Part shown: positions 23,791 through 32,869 of the stretch, piece by piece | How the letters are laid out: each line of letters opens with the position of its first letter | How positions within the stretch are numbered: position 1 is the stretch's first letter | Origin: Actinomyces gaoshouyii | Lineage (GTDB): Bacteria; Actinomycetota; Actinomycetes; Actinomycetales; Actinomycetaceae | DNA length: 64,000 nt | Assembly (NCBI RefSeq): GCF_002072175.1 | Contig: NZ_MVIV01000004.1 | Coordinates: forward strand, 62,001 to 126,000 | Direction of reading: 5' to 3' | Position numbers and translations under genes: made by a program | Notes under the pieces: model-generated | Told to the model about the DNA's origin: nothing | The model's database searches: none | Seen by the model: only the letters and a program-made list of their open reading frames with translations

Positions 23791-26637
23791 TCAGCGGCGT
23801 CGCCGCTGAAGCACCTCGGCGAGGAACGCGCCCGTGTGGGACTCGGCCACCTTCGCGAGCTGCTCGGGAGTGCCCGTGGCCACGACGGTGCCGCCGCCCT
23901 TGCCGCCCTCGGGACCCATGTCGATGACCCAGTCGGCATTGGCGATGACGTCGAGGTTGTGCTCGATGACCACCACGGTGTTGCCCTTGTCCACGAGGCC
24001 CTGGAGCACCTCCAGGAGCTTGCGGATGTCCTCGAAGTGCAGGCCGGTCGTCGGCTCGTCCAGGACGTAGATGGTACGGCCGGTCGAGCGGCGCTGCAGC
24101 TCGGCGGCGAGCTTGACGCGCTGGGCCTCCCCGCCGGACAGCGTGGTGGCCGCCTGCCCCAGGCGAACATAGCCGAGCCCCACCTCCACGAGGGTGCTGA
24201 GGTGCCGGGAGATGATGGGCGTGGAGGAGAAGAACTCGGCGGCGCGCTCGATCGTCATATCGAGCACGTCGGCGACGGTGTGATCCTTGTAGCGGATCTC
24301 GAGGGTCTCGCGATTGTAGCGGGCCCCGTGGCACACCTCGCAGGGGACGTAGACGTCCGGGAGGAAGTTCATCTCGATCTTGAGCGTGCCATCGCCCTTG
24401 CAGGACTCGCAGCGCCCGCCCTTGACGTTGAAGGAGAAGCGGCCGGGCCCGTAGCCGCGGACCTTCGACTCGGGCACGGCGGCGAAGATCTTGCGGATGT
24501 GGTCCCACACGCCGGTGTAGGTGGCAGGATTCGAGCGCGGCGTGCGGCCGATGGGCGACTGGTCGACGTGGACAACCTTGTCGAGCTGGTCGAGGCCGCG
24601 CACGGTCTTGTGGCGCCCGGGCACGCCATGGGCGCGGTTGAGGCGATTGGCGAGCACCTGGAAGAGGATGGAGTTGACCAGGGAGGACTTACCGGAGCCT
24701 GAGACCCCGGTGACGGCGGTGAGCACGCCCAGGGGGAAGCCGACGGTGACATCCTTCAAGTTGTTCTCCCGGGCGCCGACGACGGTCACCTGCCGCTTCT
24801 TGTCAACGGGCCGGCGGGCGGGCGGGATCGGGATACGGCGTCGCCCGGCGAGGTAGTCGCCCGTGCAGGAGTCCTCGGCCTCCAGAAGGCCGGCGAGCTC
24901 GCCCGAGTGGATGACCTCACCGCCCTTCTCCCCCGCCCCGGGCCCGATGTCGACGATCCAGTCGGCGGAGCGGATGGTGTCCTCGTCGTGCTCGACGACG
25001 ATGAGCGTGTTGCCCAGGTCGCGCAGCCGGGAGAGGGTCTCGATGAGGCGGGCGTTGTCCCTCTGGTGCAGGCCGATGCTGGGCTCGTCGAGGACATAGA
25101 GGACGCCGACCAGCCCGGAACCGATCTGAGTGGCCAGGCGGATGCGCTGTGCCTCGCCACCGGACAGGGTGGCGGCGCCGCGCGAGAGGCTGAGGTAGTC
25201 CAATCCGACATCGACGAGGAAGCCCAAACGGGCATTGATCTCGGTGAGCACCGAGGAGGCGATCCGCTTGGCCTGTCCGGTGAGCTCCAGGCCGGCGAGG
25301 AAGTCCCGGCACTCCCCCACGGGAAGGTCGCAGAGCTCAGCGATGGACTTGCCCCCCACGCGCACGGCTAGCACCTCGGGTTTGAGGCGCGTGCCGGAGC
25401 AGACCGGGCAGGGCACCTCGCGCATGTAGCCCTGGTAGCGCTCCTTCGACCACTCGGACTCGGTCTCATCGTGCTTGCGCATGACGTAGCTGAGAACGCC
25501 CTCGAAGCCGGTGGAGTAGACGCGCTCGCGCCCCCACCGGTTGCGGTAGGTGACCTTGACCTCGTAGTCCTTGCCGCGCAGGATCGCGTCCTTGGCGCGC
25601 TCGGGAAGGGCTCGCCAAGGGGTGTTGATGTCGAAGCCGAGCTCGGCGCCGAGCGCGGACAGGGTCCGGTTGAAGTGCTTCTGGTGGATGGTCCAGGGGG
25701 CGACGGCACCCTCGGCGAGGGTGAGCTCCTCGTCGGGGACGACGAGGTCGGGATCCACCTCGAGGCGCACGCCGATGCCGGTGCACTCGGGACAGGCGCC
25801 GTAGGGGGCGTTGAAGGAGAAGGTCCGGGGCTCCATCTCGTCGAGGGCGAGCTGGTGCTCGTTGGGGCAGGCGCGCTTCTCGGAGTAGCGGTGGAGGCGG
25901 GCGGGGTCGTCCTCGTCGCGGTCGACCTCCTCGATGATCACGATGCCGTCGGCGAGGCCGAGGGCCGTCTCCACGGAGTCGGTGAGGCGCCCCCGGATGC
26001 CCTCGCGGACGACGAGCCGGTCGATGACGACCTCGATGTCGTGCTTGAGGCGCTTGGACAGCTCGGGCGGGACGTCGAGGCGGTGGACGCCGCCGTCGAC
26101 CCTCACCCGGTTGAAGCCGCGCGAGCGCAGCTCCTCGAAGAGCTCGGTGTACTCGCCCTTCCGGCCGCGCACCACGGGCGCGAGGACCTGGAAGCGCGTC
26201 CCCTCGGGCAGGGAGCGGACGCGATCGACGATCTGCTGGGGGGTCTGGGAGGCGATGACCGCGTCGCAGACGGGGCAGTGCTGGATGCCGGCGCGCGCGT
26301 AGAGCAGGCGCAAGTAGTCGTAGACCTCGGTAACGGTGCCGACGGTGGACCGGGGGTTGCGGGAGGTGGACTTCTGGTCGATGGAGACCGCTGGGGACAG
26401 TCCCTCGATGAAATCGACGTCGGGCTTGTCCATCTGGCCGAGGAACTGCCGGGCGTAGGAGGACAGGGACTCGACGTACCGCCGCTGGCCCTCGGCGAAC
26501 ACCGTGTCGAAGGCGAGGGAGGACTTGCCGGAGCCGGAGAGCCCGGTGAAGACGATCATCTTGTCGCGGGGCAGGTCGAGGCTGACGCCCTTGAGGTTGT
26601 GCTCGCGGGCTCCACGGATGATGAGGGTGTCATTCAC
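23791..26637 (-). CDS. uvrA: Excinuclease ABC subunit A
   Basis: UvrA is the DNA-damage sensor of nucleotide excision repair, with two ABC ATPase modules. The 948-residue protein has Walker [15 protein letters not shown] near the N terminus and [13 protein letters not shown] in the second half, both ABC signatures ([22 protein letters not shown]), and zinc motifs such as CPVCSGTRL and [11 protein letters not shown]. The GTG at 26637 lies seven bases after TAGACT with no ribosome site, so a leaderless transcript is likely. A LexA-box-like site lies just upstream. Confidence 0.98.
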   Translation of the reverse strand: MNDTLIIRGAREHNLKGVSLDLPRDKMIVFTGLSGSGKSSLAFDTVFAEGQRRYVESLSSYARQFLGQMDKPDVDFIEGLSPAVSIDQKSTSRNPRSTVGTVTEVYDYLRLLYARAGIQHCPVCDAVIASQTPQQIVDRVRSLPEGTRFQVLAPVVRGRKGEYTELFEELRSRGFNRVRVDGGVHRLDVPPELSKRLKHDIEVVIDRLVVREGIRGRLTDSVETALGLADGIVIIEEVDRDEDDPARLHRYSEKRACPNEHQLALDEMEPRTFSFNAPYGACPECTGIGVRLEVDPDLVVPDEELTLAEGAVAPWTIHQKHFNRTLSALGAELGFDINTPWRALPERAKDAILRGKDYEVKVTYRNRWGRERVYSTGFEGVLSYVMRKHDETESEWSKERYQGYMREVPCPVCSGTRLKPEVLAVRVGGKSIAELCDLPVGECRDFLAGLELTGQAKRIASSVLTEINARLGFLVDVGLDYLSLSRGAATLSGGEAQRIRLATQIGSGLVGVLYVLDEPSIGLHQRDNARLIETLSRLRDLGNTLIVVEHDEDTIRSADWIVDIGPGAGEKGGEVIHSGELAGLLEAEDSCTGDYLAGRRRIPIPPARRPVDKKRQVTVVGARENNLKDVTVGFPLGVLTAVTGVSGSGKSSLVNSILFQVLANRLNRAHGVPGRHKTVRGLDQLDKVVHVDQSPIGRTPRSNPATYTGVWDHIRKIFAAVPESKVRGYGPGRFSFNVKGGRCESCKGDGTLKIEMNFLPDVYVPCEVCHGARYNRETLEIRYKDHTVADVLDMTIERAAEFFSSTPIISRHLSTLVEVGLGYVRLGQAATTLSGGEAQRVKLAAELQRRSTGRTIYVLDEPTTGLHFEDIRKLLEVLQGLVDKGNTVVVIEHNLDVIANADWVIDMGPEGGKGGGTVVATGTPEQLAKVAESHTGAFLAEVLQRRRR

Positions 26638-26644
26638 GGGCGCG

Positions 26645-26650
26645 AGTCTA
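26645..26650 (-). promoter_or_regulatory. -10 element of uvrA
   Basis: TAGACT lies seven bases before the GTG start, so the transcription start should coincide with the start codon. Confidence 0.6.
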
Positions 26651-26664
26651 GGCGCCGGCCGATG

Positions 26665-26680
26665 TCGTACGTGTGTTCGA
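26665..26680. promoter_or_regulatory. LexA (SOS) box-like operator of uvrA
   Basis: TCGTACGTGTGTTCGA matches the actinobacterial/Gram-positive SOS box TCGAAC-N4-GTTCGA at 11 of 12 defined bases. It lies 15 bases upstream of the uvrA -10 element, overlapping the -35 region, the expected place for repression. Confidence 0.75.
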
Positions 26681-26735
26681 CTCACCGCGTCACGGCTGGT
26701 CTGTGCCACGGCTCACGCGCGCGCCCCCGGGAGGA

Positions 26736-26741
26736 TAGGCT
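26736..26741 (+). promoter_or_regulatory. -10 element of the YciI-like gene
   Basis: TAGGCT lies six bases before ATG 26748 with no ribosome site, indicating a leaderless transcript. Confidence 0.55.
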
Positions 26742-26747
26742 GACGTC

Positions 26748-27032
26748 ATGAGCAAGATCTTCGCCGTCGAGTACACCTACGTCACCGGCCGGGATGAGGA
26801 GCTGTCCGCCATCCGCCCGAGCCACCGCGCCTTCAACGGGGCCCTCGCCGATCAGGGCCGCCTCATCGCCGCAGGCCCCTACACGGGCACGAATGAGGCC
26901 CTCATCATCGTGCGCGCCGAGGACGCCGACGACGCCCTGGCCCTCCTCGACGAGGATCCCTTCCAGAGGGCCGGGCTCATCGCCGAGCGCGCGCCGCGCG
27001 AGTGGAACCCCGTCATCGGTACGATCTCATGA
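26748..27032 (+). CDS. YciI-family protein
   Basis: This 94-residue protein belongs to the YciI family of small alpha/beta ferredoxin-like folds with a conserved His/Asp pair. Visible blocks are VEYTYVTGRDEELSAIRPSHRAFN (in pieces), GRLIAAGPYTG and ALALLDEDPFQRAGL. Members are often predicted dehydratases or fused to other enzymes, and the reaction is unknown here. The gene is divergent from uvrA and has its own -10 element. Confidence 0.85.
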   Translation: MSKIFAVEYTYVTGRDEELSAIRPSHRAFNGALADQGRLIAAGPYTGTNEALIIVRAEDADDALALLDEDPFQRAGLIAERAPREWNPVIGTIS

Positions 27033-27059
27033 CCACCGCTCCCAGGGACTCCTAGTCCG

Positions 27060-27238
27060 CGCGCCCCGGCGGGGGCCGCGATGACTTCGTCAGTAGGGAC
27101 GCGGCGGCCTTCCGGGCGGACCGCTCGGGCATGAGCATTCCCGACGCCGAGGAACTGTCTCCGAGGCCGGCTTCGCCGAGGTGGACTGGGATCTGCATCC
27201 CCGCCGCGGTTGGCTGCGGGTGCTGGCGACCGCCTGAT
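27060..27238 (+). pseudogene. Possible decayed gene fragment (methyltransferase-like tail)
   Basis: Two consecutive peptide stretches in different frames look protein-like: DDFVSRDAAAFRADRSGMSIPDAEEL and, after a shift near 27157, EAGFAEVDWDLHPRRGWLRVLATA followed by a stop. The second resembles the C terminus of some class I SAM-dependent methyltransferases, but the match is short and from memory. No start is evident. It may be chance coding in GC-rich DNA. Confidence 0.3.
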
Positions 27239-27246
27239 CGAGTGGT

Positions 27247-29688
27247 TCAGCCCCCCGGGCGGGCGCAGCGGCGGCGCGCCACGTGGACCGCCTCCATGCC
27301 CGCGACGACGACCGCCGCCATGGCGGCGATGATCAGCCATGTCGTGCTGGTCGGCCAGGCCAGGAGGAAGAAGCGGCGCACGGGCGGGACGACGACGCCG
27401 AGCACTGCCAGGGCCCCCATGAGGACCACGAGCCCGAGCCGCCACCCCAGGAGCGGGCGCGCCGTGAGGGTGAGGAGAGCCAGGCCCGCCGCGACGAGCA
27501 CAAGGGTGGTGCCGGAGGTGATCTGCTCGAGAGGCAGCGCCGCCCCCCACAGCCAGGTGCGCGCGGCCAGCGTCCCCACTCCCGCCACGATCCCCGCGGG
27601 CACGGCCAGGGTGAGCACGCGCTTGAGGAATCCCGCGCGGTAGCGCTGGTCGGTCGGCGCGAGTGCCAGGACGAACGCCGGCACGCCAATGGTCAGTGAG
27701 GAAACGATGGTGAGCTGCCGGGGCAGGAACGGGTAGGGGATCGCCGTGATCGCGACGGCGATGGCGATGAGGGAGGCGTAGACGGTTTTGGACAGGAACA
27801 GCGAGGCGATGCGCTCGGTGTTCGCCATGACGCGCCGCCCCTCGGCGACGATCCCGGGCAGGGCGGAGAACTTGCCGGTGAGCAGGACGAGACGCGCCAC
27901 GGCCTTGGTGGCCGGCGCGCCGTTGCCCATGGCGATGCCGAGGTCGGCGTGCTTGAGGGCGAGGGCATCATTGACGCCGTCGCCGGTCATGGCCACGGTG
28001 CGTCCGCGCGCCTGGAGGGCGGCGACGAGGGCCTTCTTCTGCTCGGGGACGACGCGGCCGAGCACTTGGGCCTCGGCGATGGCGTCGGCGAGGCGCTCCA
28101 GGTCGGCGGGGTCGTCGGCGGTGGTGGGCAGCTCGCGGGCGTCGAGGACGGTGAGCTCCTGGCCATCGGAGCGGGTGATGCCGGCGGCCCGTGCGACGGC
28201 GGCGACGGTGACCGGGTTGTCCCCGCTGATGACCTTGACATCGACGCCCTGGGCTCGGAAGTAGGAGAGGGTCTCGGGGGCGTCGGGACGGACCTGTTCG
28301 GTGAGCATGACGAGGGCGGCCGGGCGCAGGCCGCCGGGGAGCGCGTGGTCTGCGCCGCTCTGGCCGCAGGGCTGCTCGGAGCGGGCGAGGGCGACGACGC
28401 GGGCGCCGGTGGCAGCCGCCTCGCGGACCTGCTCGAGGGCGAGGGACCGGTGCGGAGCATCATCGGGGCAGGCGCCGAGGACGATCTCGGGAGCGCCCAT
28501 GATCCAGGTGATCCCGTCGATCACGACGGCGGACCATTTGCGCCGGGAGGAGAAGGGCACGAGCCCCTCGATCACCGGGGCGGTGACGCGGGCGGGCTCG
28601 ATGCCGGGCAGGCCTTCGCGCAGCGCCAGGGCGGTGGCATTGGCGTCGCCGCCGGCGGCGAGGGCGTCGAGCGCGGCGAGGGCGAGCGGGTCGGCCGGTC
28701 CGCCGTCGGGGGTGGTGACATCGCGCAGGGCGATGCGGCCGGTGGTGATCGTGCCGGTCTTGTCCAGGCAGAGCGTGTCGACCCGGGCCAGGACCTCCAC
28801 GGCGGGGAGCTCTTGGACGAGGACCTTCTGGCGGGCGAGCTTGAGGGAGGCCGTGGCGAAGTTGACGCTGGTGAGCAGGACGAGTCCCTGGGGGACCATG
28901 CCGACGACGCCGGCGATGCCGGCGACCATCGCGGTGCGCCATGCGCCTGACTCGATGGCGGCGGAGAGCCCCCCGGCCTGGCGCATCTGCGACCAGATGA
29001 GCAGGAGCGCCACGGGCACGATGACCCAGGAGATCCAGGTGAGGACCCGGTTGGTACCGTCCTGGAGCTCGGAGCGCACGGTGGAGAACTGGCGGGCCTC
29101 GCGGGCGAGCCGGTGGGCATAGGCCTGCGCGCCGACGGCAGTGGTGCGCATGAGCGCGGCGCCGGCCGTCACGGTGGTGCCGGACAGGACCCGCCCGCCC
29201 TCCTGGGGCCGGACGGGATCGGATTCCCCTGTGAGGATGGACTCGTCGACCTCGAGGCCGTCGGTGGCCAGGATGGTTCCGTCGGCGGGGATCTGCTCTC
29301 CCGAGCGCAGACGGAGCACGTCGTCGAGGACGACATCGGCGACGTCGATCTCGCTTTCGGCGCCGTCTCGGATGGCATGGGCGCGAGGGGCCTCCAGGAC
29401 GGCGAGGCGGTCGAGGGCGCGCTTGGCGCGGATCTCGGCGATGGTGCCGGTGGAGGTGTTGAGGATGAGCACGAAACCGAACAGGGCATCGGCCCAGTGC
29501 CCTATGAGGAGGATGAGGACGAGCGCGGCGCCGAGGATCGCGTTGAAGATCGTCAGGACGTTGGCGCGCAGGATATCCAGCGCGGAGCGGGAGGTCGTCT
29601 CCTCGTAGGCGTTGGTGAGACCGTCGCGGATGCGGGCGGCGACCTCCTCGCTCGTCAGCCCCTGGACAGCCTCTGTGGCGGTGCTCAC
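27247..29688 (-). CDS. CtpE-like cation-translocating P-type ATPase
   Basis: This 813-residue integral membrane pump couples ATP hydrolysis to cation transport. It has the actuator motif LTGESDPV, the phosphorylation motif LDKTGTITTG, the hinge MTGDGVNDALALKHADLGIAMG and about eight to ten membrane helices. The overall sequence is close to mycobacterial CtpE, a calcium-type pump, and lacks N-terminal metal-binding CxxC domains. The GTG start at 29688 overlaps the terC stop (GTGA). Cotranscription behind a probable Mn2+ riboswitch suggests manganese as a possible substrate; this is an inference. Confidence 0.92.
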   Translation of the reverse strand: MSTATEAVQGLTSEEVAARIRDGLTNAYEETTSRSALDILRANVLTIFNAILGAALVLILLIGHWADALFGFVLILNTSTGTIAEIRAKRALDRLAVLEAPRAHAIRDGAESEIDVADVVLDDVLRLRSGEQIPADGTILATDGLEVDESILTGESDPVRPQEGGRVLSGTTVTAGAALMRTTAVGAQAYAHRLAREARQFSTVRSELQDGTNRVLTWISWVIVPVALLLIWSQMRQAGGLSAAIESGAWRTAMVAGIAGVVGMVPQGLVLLTSVNFATASLKLARQKVLVQELPAVEVLARVDTLCLDKTGTITTGRIALRDVTTPDGGPADPLALAALDALAAGGDANATALALREGLPGIEPARVTAPVIEGLVPFSSRRKWSAVVIDGITWIMGAPEIVLGACPDDAPHRSLALEQVREAAATGARVVALARSEQPCGQSGADHALPGGLRPAALVMLTEQVRPDAPETLSYFRAQGVDVKVISGDNPVTVAAVARAAGITRSDGQELTVLDARELPTTADDPADLERLADAIAEAQVLGRVVPEQKKALVAALQARGRTVAMTGDGVNDALALKHADLGIAMGNGAPATKAVARLVLLTGKFSALPGIVAEGRRVMANTERIASLFLSKTVYASLIAIAVAITAIPYPFLPRQLTIVSSLTIGVPAFVLALAPTDQRYRAGFLKRVLTLAVPAGIVAGVGTLAARTWLWGAALPLEQITSGTTLVLVAAGLALLTLTARPLLGWRLGLVVLMGALAVLGVVVPPVRRFFLLAWPTSTTWLIIAAMAAVVVAGMEAVHVARRRCARPGG

Positions 29689-30722
29689 TGCTTCACCGCC
29701 TCGCGCTCCGCGGGACCCTCGGCAGCGGTCTCCTCGCGGGCCTGACACTTGGAGGCGATGACGGAGGCGATGACGGTGACGAGGATGACGACCACGATGA
29801 AGCCGAGTGAGACCGGGATGGAGGGCTCGGGGATGGCTTCCCAATGCTCGCCGCCATTGATGAAGCCGACCTCGTTCTCGTGCAGGGCGTGGTTGATGAG
29901 CTTGAAACCGATGAAGCCGAGGATGGCGGCCAGGCCGTAGTGCAGGAAGACGAGGCGGTCGAGGAGGCCGTCGATGAGGAAGTAGAGCTGCCTCAGTCCC
30001 AGCAGGGAGAAGGCGTTCGCCGCGAACACCAGGAAGGGCTCGGCGGTCAGGGAGTAGATCGCGGGGATGGAGTCGACGGCGAACATGACGTCGGCGGTGC
30101 CGATGGCGATGATGCACAGCATCATGGGGGTGATCATGGTCCTCCCGCCGTGGCGGTGGAGGACCTTGCCGCCGACGAAGCCATCGGTCATGGGGATCAC
30201 GCGGGCCACGAGTCGTACGAAGCGGGAGGGCTCGTAGTCGTCGGCATCGTGCTCGTCGGGGTCCTCGACGCCCTCGCGCACCTGGGAGATCGCGGTCCAG
30301 ATGAGCCAGGCCCCGAAGAGGTAGAAGATCGCGGAGAAGCTCTCGATGAGGGCGGCGCCGACCAGGATGAAGATGAGTCGGAGCACGAGCGCGATGACGA
30401 TGCCCGCCAGCAGCACCTCCTGCTGGTACTTCCTGGGCACTCGGAAGGCGGCGATCATGATGACGAAGACGAAGAGGTTGTCAACGCTCAGTGACTTCTC
30501 GACGATGTAGCCGGCGAAGTACTCGCCCCCGTAGCGACCTCCCCAGACGGCCCAGACGATGCCGCCGAAGGCGATGGCCATGGCGATGTAGGCGAGGGAC
30601 CACCAGGCGGCTTCCCTCATCGTGGGCTCATGCGGGGTGCGCACGTGCCCGACGATGTCGATGATGATCATGGTGAGGATGACGGCGGCGAGCGCCAGCC
30701 ATCCGAGGGAGTGGACATCCAT
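29685..30722 (-). CDS. TerC/Alx-family integral membrane protein
   Basis: TerC/Alx proteins are multi-helix membrane proteins linked to metal homeostasis, with several members exporting manganese. The 345-residue protein has about eight to nine membrane helices and the conserved acidic motifs GYIVEKSLSVDNLFVF and FAVDSIPAIYSL, plus VFAANAFSLLGLRQLYFLI. ATG 30722 follows GGAGG at seven bases. It is the first gene of a two-gene operon with the P-type ATPase and carries a yybP-ykoY-like leader. Confidence 0.95.
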   Translation of the reverse strand: MDVHSLGWLALAAVILTMIIIDIVGHVRTPHEPTMREAAWWSLAYIAMAIAFGGIVWAVWGGRYGGEYFAGYIVEKSLSVDNLFVFVIMIAAFRVPRKYQQEVLLAGIVIALVLRLIFILVGAALIESFSAIFYLFGAWLIWTAISQVREGVEDPDEHDADDYEPSRFVRLVARVIPMTDGFVGGKVLHRHGGRTMITPMMLCIIAIGTADVMFAVDSIPAIYSLTAEPFLVFAANAFSLLGLRQLYFLIDGLLDRLVFLHYGLAAILGFIGFKLINHALHENEVGFINGGEHWEAIPEPSIPVSLGFIVVVILVTVIASVIASKCQAREETAAEGPAEREAVKQ

Positions 30723-30734
30723 GTGGTTACCTCC

Positions 30735-30880
30735 GGTACGGACTCGGGTACCGAAGGTCTCCTCCCGCCAGCATCGCTCCCGGTGCGCGGGACGACTGGC
30801 CTGCGGCGCCGGGGGCCGCCGGCCTGGGCCGCTGGTCCGCCGTGATGACGACGCCGCTGTTGGTGGGAGTACTCCCCTCC
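30735..30880 (-). ncRNA. yybP-ykoY (Mn2+) riboswitch candidate upstream of terC
   Basis: The minus-strand leader of terC starts GGAGGGGAGTACTCCC (30880-30865) and ends GGAGACCTTCGGTACC, with a terminal hairpin CGGTAC-CCGAGTCC-GTACCG directly before the GGAGG ribosome site. GGGGAGUA and AGACCUU are the conserved 5' and 3' blocks of yybP-ykoY riboswitches, which bind Mn2+ and typically precede terC/alx genes. About 146 bases is a normal size. The hairpin beside the ribosome site suggests translational control. Confidence 0.8.
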
Positions 30881-30901
30881 GACATATGCGGTTGCGCCCC
30901 G

Positions 30902-30907
30902 CAGTCT
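30902..30907 (-). promoter_or_regulatory. -10 element of the terC leader
   Basis: TAGACT lies about 22 bases upstream of the riboswitch core, placing the transcription start near 30895. It is the same hexamer found before uvrA, trmI and the ANTAR regulator, but here with a long leader. Confidence 0.55.
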
Positions 30908-31114
30908 AGCGGCCCGGCCGCCACAGATCGCGGGTCGGATGCGCCTCAGTCATGTGATCCGCGCCGGGAGTCGTCGCAGAGGTGGCGGATCGCACTCGAG
31001 GAGGACACCGGACGATCCCGTCCCGAGCTGATCGCGACTCCCCTCCTGGGCTCATAGGGTGTCTTCTGCTGGTTGTGGTTCTGCTGTCGGGCCTGTTGTC
31101 GCCTGGTTGCCGCC

Positions 31115-31213
31115 GTGCGGTGGGGTTGCGGACGTGCCCGGGAGTTGTGGACGCACCCCGGGGGCGCGTCGGCAGCCCCACCGCACGTCCACAACCCCGG
31201 GACGCGTCCACAA
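31115..31213. repeat. Nested inverted-repeat element in a 551-base gene-free stretch
   Basis: Bases 30723-31273 hold no gene: the first part is the terC leader, the rest this element. Left arm GTGCGGTGGGGTTGCGGACG (31115-31134) pairs with a right arm ending at 31186 over about 24 of 28 positions. Inside and beyond it GTTGTGGACGC (31144-31154) recurs inverted at 31185-31195 and 31204-31213. The palindrome could terminate the transcript of the glycosyltransferase cluster or be a dispersed repeat. Confidence 0.65.
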
Positions 31214-31273
31214 TGACCCCGGTCCTACGCCTCAGCGGGCGCTCGGTGCGGAGCGGGCCCGCACCGCCGGTTC

Positions 31274-32869
31274 TCAAGCGTCGTTGAAGCGGTAGAGGCG
31301 CCAGGCGAGGCCCCGGCCGTCCTTCCACTCCCTTATCAGGGAGGCGACGCCCGCGCCGTTCTCCCACATGCCCGGATACACCTTATCCACCGCGTCCGCA
31401 GGAGCGCTGTCGGGGGCGCTGATGAGCACGTAGTCCGCCGCGGAGGACCGGGGATGAGACAGTCGATCCTCGAAGTCGCGGTCGGTGGTGATCGTGAAGA
31501 CCGCGGGGTTGCGGGAGGCGAGGACAATCGGGAACGAGTAGGCGACATCGGTGATCACCGCGCCCCTCCCGAGTCCCATGCGCCCAATATCCTGGGCGAC
31601 CGCCGCCTCGATCTCGTACTGCCGACCCTTGGCGACTTCGCGGGCGAGTGCCTCCTCGCGACCGAACCGGGGGTCGGCCTCCGTGACCCAGGCCAAGGGC
31701 AGGGCCAGGACAAGCGCGCCCGCCAGCGCTGGCCCGAGACCCTTGCGAACCCACCGGCTCCGACTCCACTCGCTTGCCGATGCCGCGAGGTATCCGGCGG
31801 CGAGTACCGCCAGGGGCACGGCGGCGATCTGGAAGCGGATCCATCCGAATGACATCCCTCGCAGGAATGCGAGGTTCTGGAACAGCAGGATCGATCCGAG
31901 CACGAACATGGGCGCGAGGAAGGTCGGCTCCCGGCGCCGCCAGGCGACCAGCAGCGCCAGGATTGTCAATGGGACCGCCAGGGGCGCGGTGCGGATCAGT
32001 TGCTCACTGATGTAGACCAGTTGCGCGCCGCTGCCCGTGCCAACGATTCCGTCGATCGACACGCGGAAGGTCCCGACCTGGGCGGAGTTGCCGTATTGGG
32101 AGGTGAAAGTCTCCAACCAGGAGCCGACGATGATCTTGCTGGCGAGGGCCCATAGGCCGAATGCCGCAGTGATCGGCGCGGCAACGAGCACCCCGTCGAG
32201 CAGAGCCATCCCCGCCGCCCCTTTCCGCCTTCTCTCGCGCCACCACGTGGTCCCCACGACGAGGACTGTCATCGCGGCGCCCGCCGCCAGCGCTTCGTAA
32301 CGCACGAGGTAGGCGATGCCGGCGCCCATCCCGGCCTGTACAAGATGCCAGGGCATGGGGTCGTTGAGCCACCGAACGAGATGAAGCGCGGTGAACAGGC
32401 AGGCCAGGAGGAACATAGCCTCGCTAGCACCCGTCGTCGCGCCCAGCAGCACGAGGGGATGGAGAGCGAAGGCTGCGGTGAGCAGGAGGCGTACCACACC
32501 CCGGGCTCCCAGGATCCCCAGTAGACGGTGCGCCAGCCCCGCCGTCACCGCCCCGCACACCGCGGATACGAGGCAGCCCGCCACGGCCTTGGAGGCCAGC
32601 GCCGGCCAGATCGGCGTGAGCAGGAGGAGGGGGATGACGGCCAGCGAGGGCAGCGGGTTCCAGACGAAGCCGATGGCGGCCAGGTGCGGATCCCGGCTGT
32701 GCATCGTGTAGTAGCCGTTGGCGACGCGGCTCATGGCATCGGGGAAGATGAGGTCGTGAGCGCTGAGCCACCAACCCGCCCCGAGGTAGGCGATCAGCGC
32801 CGCGACGACGACTCCCCGCTCGATCCTCCGTTGCTTCCTCCGAGCGGAGCCAAGGTACTGCCGGGTCAT
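31274..32869 (-). CDS. GT-C/GT39-like polytopic membrane glycosyltransferase
   Basis: This 531-residue membrane protein has about ten to eleven transmembrane helices and an extracytoplasmic C-terminal domain of about 130 residues. The first outer loop reads FPDAMSRVANGYYTMHSRDPHLAAIGF in pieces, with acidic and histidine residues placed like the active loop of GT-C enzymes that use polyprenyl-phosphate sugars. The ATG overlaps the stop of the upstream GT2 gene (ATGA), so the two are coupled. Donor and acceptor are unknown; a cell-surface glycan or glycolipid is likely. Confidence 0.75.
   Translation of the reverse strand: MTRQYLGSARRKQRRIERGVVVAALIAYLGAGWWLSAHDLIFPDAMSRVANGYYTMHSRDPHLAAIGFVWNPLPSLAVIPLLLLTPIWPALASKAVAGCLVSAVCGAVTAGLAHRLLGILGARGVVRLLLTAAFALHPLVLLGATTGASEAMFLLACLFTALHLVRWLNDPMPWHLVQAGMGAGIAYLVRYEALAAGAAMTVLVVGTTWWRERRRKGAAGMALLDGVLVAAPITAAFGLWALASKIIVGSWLETFTSQYGNSAQVGTFRVSIDGIVGTGSGAQLVYISEQLIRTAPLAVPLTILALLVAWRRREPTFLAPMFVLGSILLFQNLAFLRGMSFGWIRFQIAAVPLAVLAAGYLAASASEWSRSRWVRKGLGPALAGALVLALPLAWVTEADPRFGREEALAREVAKGRQYEIEAAVAQDIGRMGLGRGAVITDVAYSFPIVLASRNPAVFTITTDRDFEDRLSHPRSSAADYVLISAPDSAPADAVDKVYPGMWENGAGVASLIREWKDGRGLAWRLYRFNDA

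Noticed and set aside
31144-31213. GTCCACAA/TTGTGGAC motifs as DnaA boxes and an origin
   Set aside because: They match only 7 of 9 bases of a high-GC DnaA box, are arranged as parts of a palindrome, and neither dnaA, dnaN nor recF is nearby.
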